A stretch of DNA of 64,000 nucleotides from Actinostola sp. cb2023 (lineage: Eukaryota > Cnidaria > Anthozoa > Actiniaria > Actinostolidae), in the NCBI GenBank assembly GCA_033675265.1, contig JAUJYZ010001002.1, positions 221,501 to 285,500 of the forward strand, read 5' to 3'. Position 1 is the stretch's first letter. Every line of letters begins with the position of its first letter. The notes beneath the pieces are model-generated. The model worked only from the letters and a program-made list of their open reading frames with translations. It ran no database searches and was not told the origin of the DNA. Below, in pieces: positions 58,294 to 64,000 of this stretch. The position numbers and the translations under genes were made by a program.

Positions 58294-58422
58294 CATCACC
58301 AATACACTGGTAAGATTTTTCAGTTCCCCTCCTTTAAAACGTATTTCTCGGGGGGGGGGGGGGGGGGGGGGGTCCCTACTCCGAACCCATTCCCCCTTCG
58401 ATAAATAATGAACGGCCCCTTA
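58146..58422. mobile_element. TIR element carrying C49 and G23 runs
   Basis: TAGGGACCGTTCATTATTTA and TAAATAATGAACGGCCCCTTA are inverted ends. Inside lie 49 C (58242-58290) and 23 G (58350-58372), which pair as part of the inverted structure. Poly-Pro/Gly frames here are artefacts. Confidence 0.85.
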
Positions 58423-58539
58423 GGACCATTAGTAGTTAGTTGTACATGATCCTCCTCAATGCAAACCTCGCCAAAAACAGCAGCAGACTGACTGTGCGAA
58501 AATTAGACAACCCTTCTTCCAATTCCTATGGACCTTTAG

Positions 58540-59256
58540 TTTTCGTAGTTTCCCAGAATGCTTCATGATTCTGCGAGCGCAAGCGAGGTCAGGGGAAAAA
58601 TATTTAGAATTGATCGTGTATTGAGGAAAATATGACTACTGTTAGTCAGTCTAATCAAGAACAGAAAAAATATTTTTTCTTTGCTTGAGAATTTGCATCT
58701 ATCTTTGTAATTCTTCTTACGCACTTTTAAATGAAAAGTCTAAAGGCCCAGGACACACGATGCAACTTTTCTTGCAACGTTGCGCGCAACAAGAGTTTTT
58801 GGGGTGTCACGATGCAACGTTGCGCGCAACAAGAGTTTTTGGGGTGTCACACGATGCAACGTTGCGCGCAACAAGAGTTTTTTGGGGTGTCACACGATGC
58901 AACGTTGCGCGCAACAAGAGTTTTTTGGGGTGTCACACGATGCAACGTTGCGCGCAACAAGAGTTTTTTGGGGTGTCACACGATGCAACGTTGCGCGCAA
59001 CAAGAGTTTTTTGGGGTGTCACACGATGCAACGTTGCGCGCAACAAGAGTTTTTTGGGATGTCACACGATGCAACGTTGCGCGCAACGGTTGCAGAATTA
59101 GAACTCGATCCTACTTCTGCAACTGTTGCGCGCAACGTTGCAAGAAAAGTTGCACCGTGTGTCCGAGCCTTAAGTTTTCTACTGAATTTCTTCGATGTAC
59201 CCTGACCTCGCTTGCGCGCGCAGAATCATGAAGCATTCTGGGAAACTACGAAAAGG
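58540..59256. mobile_element. Foldback containing a second foldback with a 43 bp tandem repeat
   Basis: Outer ends are TTTTCGTAGTTTCCCAGAAT and ATTCTGGGAAACTACGAAAA. The inner element 58742-59173 begins AAGGCCCAGGACACACGATG and ends GTGTGTCCGAGCCTT. Inside, about seven 43 bp units contain CACACGATGCAACGTTGCGC, GCAACAAGAG and TTTTTTGGGGTGT. GTTGCGCGCAAC is itself a palindrome. Confidence 0.9.
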
Positions 59257-59394
59257 TGCCTTCATTTTCTATAGGCCTTATAGGTAGTTGGTGACTCCTA
59301 CCCTGATGGCTTTTGACTTGTTACCAACCTACCCGGCCAATATGGCGGACCGATGATCCGTACTACGATCGTAAAGACCAAGAAACATACCAAC

Positions 59395-61749
59395 CTTCAG
59401 AATCTTCTTCGTCTGCCGAGCCTTCAACTGTGTTTTTTTCCTTCTCCATCTCGGTTACTTCTGCTTCTTCTATTTGTTTGTCATAATCAACGTTAACGAA
59501 ACGGTTGCGACCTTCCATTATGGCATAGAATTTGCGGGATTTGTTTGGCCATTCAGAAACTGAAAACATGAAAACACCACAGAACAACTAAGTTATCGCA
59601 ATCTCTCTTTGTCGTCACGCAACGCTATGTGGGAGTAGCATTGCGTGACGATAAATGAATTGACTGCGAAGGAAAGAGATTGATAGATTATTCGATAGCC
59701 AGTATTATAGACCCTATGCAATACTCGATTTCTGTACTTTGCATAAATTTGCAAAAACTGAAAGAATAACGAGTTAAGTAAAGGTAAATCAATAGATTGA
59801 AAGACCATCGACAGTTTCAGTATTTACCCCCAAAAGTGCATTATTAAAAATGAAACTATCATCAATTAATAAGCGTTTGAAAGGTGCAAAATACATGGAA
59901 ACGAGGCATCTAGGGCCAAAGTCCGGTTTCTGGTACAAATCTTTGTAATTTCAAATCACTATAACTGTTCAATATTGCATAGTACAGCCCTAAAATTTGG
60001 TATGTTCATTATTGAAAACCCTCTCTTCAAAGAGATGGTCAGATATTGCTGTAATATATTCCCAATAACAAAGGAAATCAGATTTTACGATTCTACCATT
60101 AATGCATAAGGTCTATAAGCCAAGAGAAAACAATGGGACAGAGTCGCGCTTGTTCTGAGCTATCTTTCATTTAACGACTAGAACAGCTTCAACCGTGCTC
60201 CGTTCAGTAATGAGGGGTAGCTGATACCGCAATACCGCATTATCTCATTGTATTTCAGCGCTCAGAACAGATTTGTATGAGCGCTTTACAAACGTAATAA
60301 AGTATTATTATGATGATGATGATGATGATAACTTAACATACCTGGACATATGTACCAGCTAGGATCCACAGTACTATAACCAATAATGTCGGTCGTGATG
60401 TGCACATAGTTTGACACGCCTTCCAGTCCATCATGAGGACGAACACGTGTCATTATCCCAAGGCATTGTCCAGCAGCGACGATTGTATTTATGGAAAGTG
60501 AACTCGATACGTTGAAGTTATTCATATTCATAGCATAGCCTGAATGGAAACGGAGATCAAATCAAACTTCTCTTCTGTTTTACCTGTTGGGGTTCCTGTG
60601 GTGAGGAAAGAGGGGGACTGGGGAAAGGGAAATATATCAATGACGTCATTTCTATTTAGGGAAGGTACATGAAATGCGCAACGGAAGGGAAATTGGAAAC
60701 CGCACTTCCATATAGGGTGGCGGCTAAATGGGATGCCTCAAAAGGACCTTCGAGTGTCAAGCAAAAGAACAAATCTATTATGCTTCTGCATCGTTCTATA
60801 CAAGCATCAAGAGTTCCAGACTTCCGGTACGCGCGCAATGCATTGTGAGATTATTACAAAGGAAAAGTGAGCAAAAACATAGCTTGGGCTCCCTGTGTCT
60901 AGAATTGGTGCTCACTTTTCCTTTGTAATAATACCGGAAGTCTGGAACTCTTGATGCTTCTATTGTTTTATATTTAATGAGATCCTTTGAGGCTTCCCAT
61001 TTAGCTGTCTCCTCTTGAGAGAGCGCATTTCATCCAGTGAGAAACGTCTAATGAAGTCAGTTCATACCTTGAAATGTATGAAGACCTAGTAGTGTTAGGT
61101 TATTGTTGTCCAGACGCGTAATTTTACCGCGAAAAGGAGCGTGGACACTAAACTCTGGTGAACACTCGATATCAAGGCCGGTGTGCACGGTGTCATTCCT
61201 GCATGACAGTCGTTTTTAAAAAAACATCGGTTACAAATAGTTTTGTGTAGAGTCATTTTCGTACGATTATTATTATTAAAACGAGTGGGAAGTAGTTACG
61301 GTTCGTGCCGTACGGTGCCGTGCCCAAGCATTCTGATTGGTTGAGCAATGATTTTGCGCGCCGTGATTGGGTTGAATAGATGTCTTCGATTCCGTACCGT
61401 GACTGTAACTCCGTACCGTAGGTTTCCCAATCGAAAACGACTCTGTACATGTATATAAAGTCGTTTTCGTACGAGTGGGAAACTTACGGTACCGTGACAC
61501 TCAAATGGCTTCCTTTCTCAACCAATCAAAAAGCGTACAGATGCATCTCATCCAATCAAACTCTTTCAGAACGACACGATACCGTAGCTTTCCCACTCTC
61601 TAGTGTAAAAGAGATGAATTGTAATTACCATTTCCACGAAGGACCCATGTGTGACAAATAGAAGCCAGGAATTTCTTCTTCTTCTCGATACGCGTTTGTA
61701 GGGTTGCTGGCGCAGATCTGTCTGAAACGTTTCCTACCAACACAGCCAA
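59395..61749 (-). CDS. LECT2/M23 peptidase-fold protein, 5' end not found
   Basis: Seen: exons 61629-61749, 61068-61198, 60342-60539 and 59395-59559 (minus strand) with consistent phases, giving ~205 residues. Core motifs match LECT2-type M23 domains: HTGLDIECSPEFSVHAPFRG (the H-x3-D zinc pair), a central region ending GQCLGIMTR, and SNYVHITTD where the family has H-x-H. The first His of that pair is Tyr, so peptidase activity is unlikely, as in vertebrate LECT2. After the domain comes an acidic tail (EEAEVTEMEKEKNTVEGSAD). The frame either stops at 59363 or splices on through the donor GAAG|gttggt. The segment before the domain is GCVGRKRFRQICASNPTNAY. Known: LECT2 is a secreted factor. The signal peptide and upstream exons were not found in 61750-64000, so the 5' end may lie beyond the window. 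The family call is good; the exact function is not known. Confidence 0.75.
60669..61032. mobile_element. Layered inverted-repeat element in a LECT2-like intron
   Basis: ATGAAATGCGC / GCGCATTTCAT outer ends, then GGACCTT and ATGGGATGCCTC paired with GAGGCTTCCCAT. The inner arms are TCAAGAGTTCCAGACTTCCG / CGGAAGTCTGGAACTCTTGA and AAAGGAAAAGTGAGC / GCTCACTTTTCCTTT. The loop contains AGCTTGGGCTCCCTGTGT. Confidence 0.8.
61248..61602. mobile_element. Two adjacent family B MITEs
   Basis: 61248-61444 (AGAGTCATTTTCGTACGA, later split by (ATT)n, to TCGAAAACGACTCT) and 61458-61602 (AAGTCGTTTTCGTACGAGTG to CTTTCCCACTCTCTA). The first has the CCAATCAGAATGCTTGG interior of the 14717 copy. The second has the AAATGGCTTCCTTTC interior of the 11666 copy, so the two sub-types stand side by side. 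Confidence 0.8.
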
Positions 61750-61831
61750 CTAAAAATACCAACGAGATGAATAGATTAGTTTTAATTGTTTTCTTTTCCT
61801 TACTTTATGTTTATATGTGTATACAGTATAC

Positions 61832-61896
61832 ATGTGTGTGCGTGTGCGCGCGTGCGTGCGTGTGCACGCGTGCGTGCGTGCGCGCGTGCGTTGTTT

Positions 61897-61931
<35 letters not shown>
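61832..61931. repeat. Alternating purine-pyrimidine tract followed by (CT)n
   Basis: 61832-61882 is (GT/GC)n-like (TGTGCGTGTGCGCGCGTGCG), and 61891-61931 is a CT repeat. The first is Z-DNA prone and the second triplex prone. Upstream of the LECT2-like exons. Confidence 0.9.
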
Positions 61932-61934
<3 letters not shown>

Positions 61935-62412
61935 TCTCCGATTATTTCAGTTCTTTTGTTGATGTCGAATGAACTGTTAGTCGGTCGACTAGGAGCCCCT
62001 CCCTTCCTTGCCATTCGTTACACATTTGGAGTTAACATTTATAACAATAATAATAATGACGTTTTATTGAACAAATCATAGCACAATGAAATACGAAATG
62101 TTTACATGCACAACAAAGAATAAAAAATACTCATTAAGATAATAACTATTATTATTATACATTGCACTCAGTATCTGTATTCTCATTGGTCGAGAGCCTA
62201 CAGATAATTCTAACTATCAGTGCGCGCCAGCGATATTTCAGCGGTCTGATGGTTATCTGTAGCCAGTGTAGGCAGTTATCTGCAAAAACGAGCCTGCGTA
62301 GGTCAGCGGATTGATTGTTATCTGTAGGTTTCTGCAGTGCTGTCATTTTCATTCATTTGTTGTTGGATTGCTTTTATCTTTGTATTATGAGTCAATCCAC
62401 ATAGACAATGTA

Positions 62413-62470
62413 TAATCTATGTAAAAGCGCTATATAAATAAAGTTCTAATTATTATTAAAGTTATTATTA
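62413..62470. mobile_element. (ATT)n-tailed retroelement end
   Basis: AAAAGCGCTATATAAATAAA followed by GTTCTAATTATTATTAAAG. Same design as at 3098. Confidence 0.5.
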
Positions 62471-63136
62471 GTCGGGCTTCTTGTGGAAGACCCGACTCTA
62501 AAAATGAGATTCGGTCGTCTTTGGCTTGAAATCGCAAACTGGGTTCTACAGCGCATGCGCCCTGTGCCGGCCGCTTAGATAATTACCGAAGGCTCTGATC
62601 AACACGAGCCATTCTTCACAAGCAAATATTGCTCAAAACAACTCAAATATCGCTCAAATGACTTCACATGTTGAGTTAAATGATGAAATAATGGAGATCA
62701 AAGCAAAATAAAATAAAAATAAAATGCGAGAAGTAGAAGGGTCTTAGAAGATAAATATGCTATCAAACACAAGATTGAAATCTAAACGAAGTCAATGTCT
62801 TCTATACTTTGTACCGCTGTAATTGTGTGTTTTGGTAAGCTTATAACACTGATAGATCTTTATTTTGCTGAATTTTGAAATTGTTGTAAGTAAATCACTG
62901 GTTTGAATGCTCAGAATCGGCTGGGAAATATTGTGCATGATTGTTCGAGTCACATATTGGATCACGCTGCGATGTCTAGTTTATTCAGTTATATTTGTAT
63001 TTGGTATGGATATATTTATGGCACCAAATAAACTATTGTCATTGTCATTTCTATGATTCGCTGAGTTTGTGAAATCGATTTTACAAAGAAAGCATGTTCT
63101 ACCGAGTCATCCATAATCACCGAAGGCTCTAAACAA
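62471..63136. other. Intergenic, no gene supported
   Basis: Starts with TCGGGCTTCTTGTGGAAGACCCGA, a short inverted repeat. The rest is AT-rich with no recognisable exon. Confidence 0.4.
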
Positions 63137-63934
63137 CAGGGGCGTAGCGTGCATATACGCACATACGCACGTGCGTACAATTTAAAATCCTTAAAATATA
63201 AATATTATAAGAAGCATCAAAATATTAATAAAAAAAAGAAATCTAAGACCAACTCTTAACAGCTGACTCAGTGTAAACTTCCTGGAAACTACTCTCAGAA
63301 GGCAGGAAATGCTATTTCAGAGACCCTATATGTTTCAAAAATTTTCGGGGAGCATGCCCCCGCACTCCCTATCAGCTCTCGCGTTCGCCGCTCGTCAAAG
63401 TTATCTGCAGCGACGTAGTCGTCTCTCGACTAGTGAAAATCCCGGAGAAAACATGTAGCAGCCCCAGTGAACAGTCTCTCAAACAAAATAAATACCAAAA
63501 AAAACGGCTTCGCCTATCGGGTTGTTATATCGCTAATAGACCTCGGTAGAGTGCAAATTAGAAAAGCTTGAAAACTAAATCACTAATTAGTACTAAATAG
63601 CACTAATGAAACAATAGAAAACAATAGAAATAGCACTATTTAGAACTATTTAAAGTTAGTACTATTTCACGCTTTTCTAAATTGCACTCTAACAGTGTAT
63701 AAGCTTTATATAAATCCTTTACATAAATCCCCAAAAAAAACTGAGTGATAGATGCATTTTACTATGTATTTATGTAGCGAGAAAGTCCGCTGGAAAACGA
63801 AGAAAATGGTATTTCCAAGACTCTAGATTTCTAAATTTCCAGGGGGGGCATGCCCCCTCACCCCCCTAGAAACTCACGCCTTCGGCGCTCGTTGCTCTGT
63901 GCGTACATTGGGAAAAAAGCACGCTACGCCCCTG
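63137..63934. mobile_element. TIR element (CAGGGGCGTAGCGTGC) with a family A MITE inserted at 63547-63691
   Basis: The outer ends are CAGGGGCGTAGCGTGC and GCACGCTACGCCCCTG, followed inward by GTGCGTACA at both sides. It includes GGGGAGCATGCCCCC and GGGGGGCATGCCCCC segments. The inner family A copy has ends TAGAGTGCAAATTAGAAAAG and GCTTTTCTAAATTGCACTCT. Confidence 0.88.
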
Positions 63935-64000
63935 AACAAGTATTGTTTTCAAAATAACCACAATAATTCATAGAGATATGGATTTATCAATCCATTACTA

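Noticed and set aside
58180..58408. Poly-Pro/poly-Gly ORFs
   Set aside because: They are C49 and G23 homopolymers inside a MITE.
58685..59231. Cys/Arg-repeat ORFs
   Set aside because: Tandem 43 bp units of a foldback element appear in all three frames.

Overview
This is a 64 kb stretch of nuclear DNA from an animal. It carries intron-rich genes with GT-AG splice sites, AT-rich introns, very many tandem arrays and small inverted-repeat transposons, and (ATT)n-tailed retroelement ends. The gene set (DZIP1, DNAJC3, CEP295, a cholinesterase-like membrane protein, an intronless class A GPCR, a LECT2/M23-type gene) and the repeat style suggest a marine invertebrate. A cnidarian is my first guess, but the sequence alone does not prove the phylum.

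Layout. 77-16764 (+): the 3' part of a DZIP1/iguana gene in 31 phase-consistent exons. Its introns hold an ~85 bp minisatellite that carries copies of an exon end and splice donor, a ~34 bp minisatellite of about 60 units, and a ~170 bp array broken by a foldback element. One 399-nt exon, with phase 1 at both ends, encodes a domain not expected in DZIP1. 18432-25642 (-): a complete DNAJC3 (p58IPK) gene, convergent with DZIP1, with three foldback elements in its introns. 25700-28560: a satellite with a 183 bp unit. 29786-31693 (-): an intronless type II membrane cholinesterase-like protein whose nucleophile serine is replaced by glycine. A ~315 bp divergent promoter separates it from a small exon on the + strand (32010-32107). 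35025-45803 (+): CEP295, recognised from the human-like N-terminal blocks and the C-terminal ALMS-type motif. Its large exon contains a lineage-specific repeat (core PPKASTQS) and several reading-frame breaks. 45804-50182: tandem arrays and MITE-like elements. 50183-51817 (-): a class A GPCR with a tandemly repeated cytoplasmic tail. 51818-59394: no supported gene, but nested MITEs, a 60 bp pyrimidine array, foldbacks and very long C and G runs. 59395-61749 (-): four consistent exons of a LECT2/M23-like gene whose 5' end was not found. 61750-64000: MITEs, one nested inside another.

How the genes relate. DZIP1 (basal body, Hedgehog and cilium) and CEP295 (centriole maturation) both serve the centriole/cilium axis. 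DNAJC3 is an ER-lumen co-chaperone. The esterase-like protein, the GPCR and the LECT2-like protein are predicted cell-surface or secreted proteins. Nothing suggests an operon. The most unusual content is the cassette exon in DZIP1, the arrays that copy splice sites, and the dense, often nested population of non-autonomous DNA transposons. Several of these can be grouped into families within this one window.
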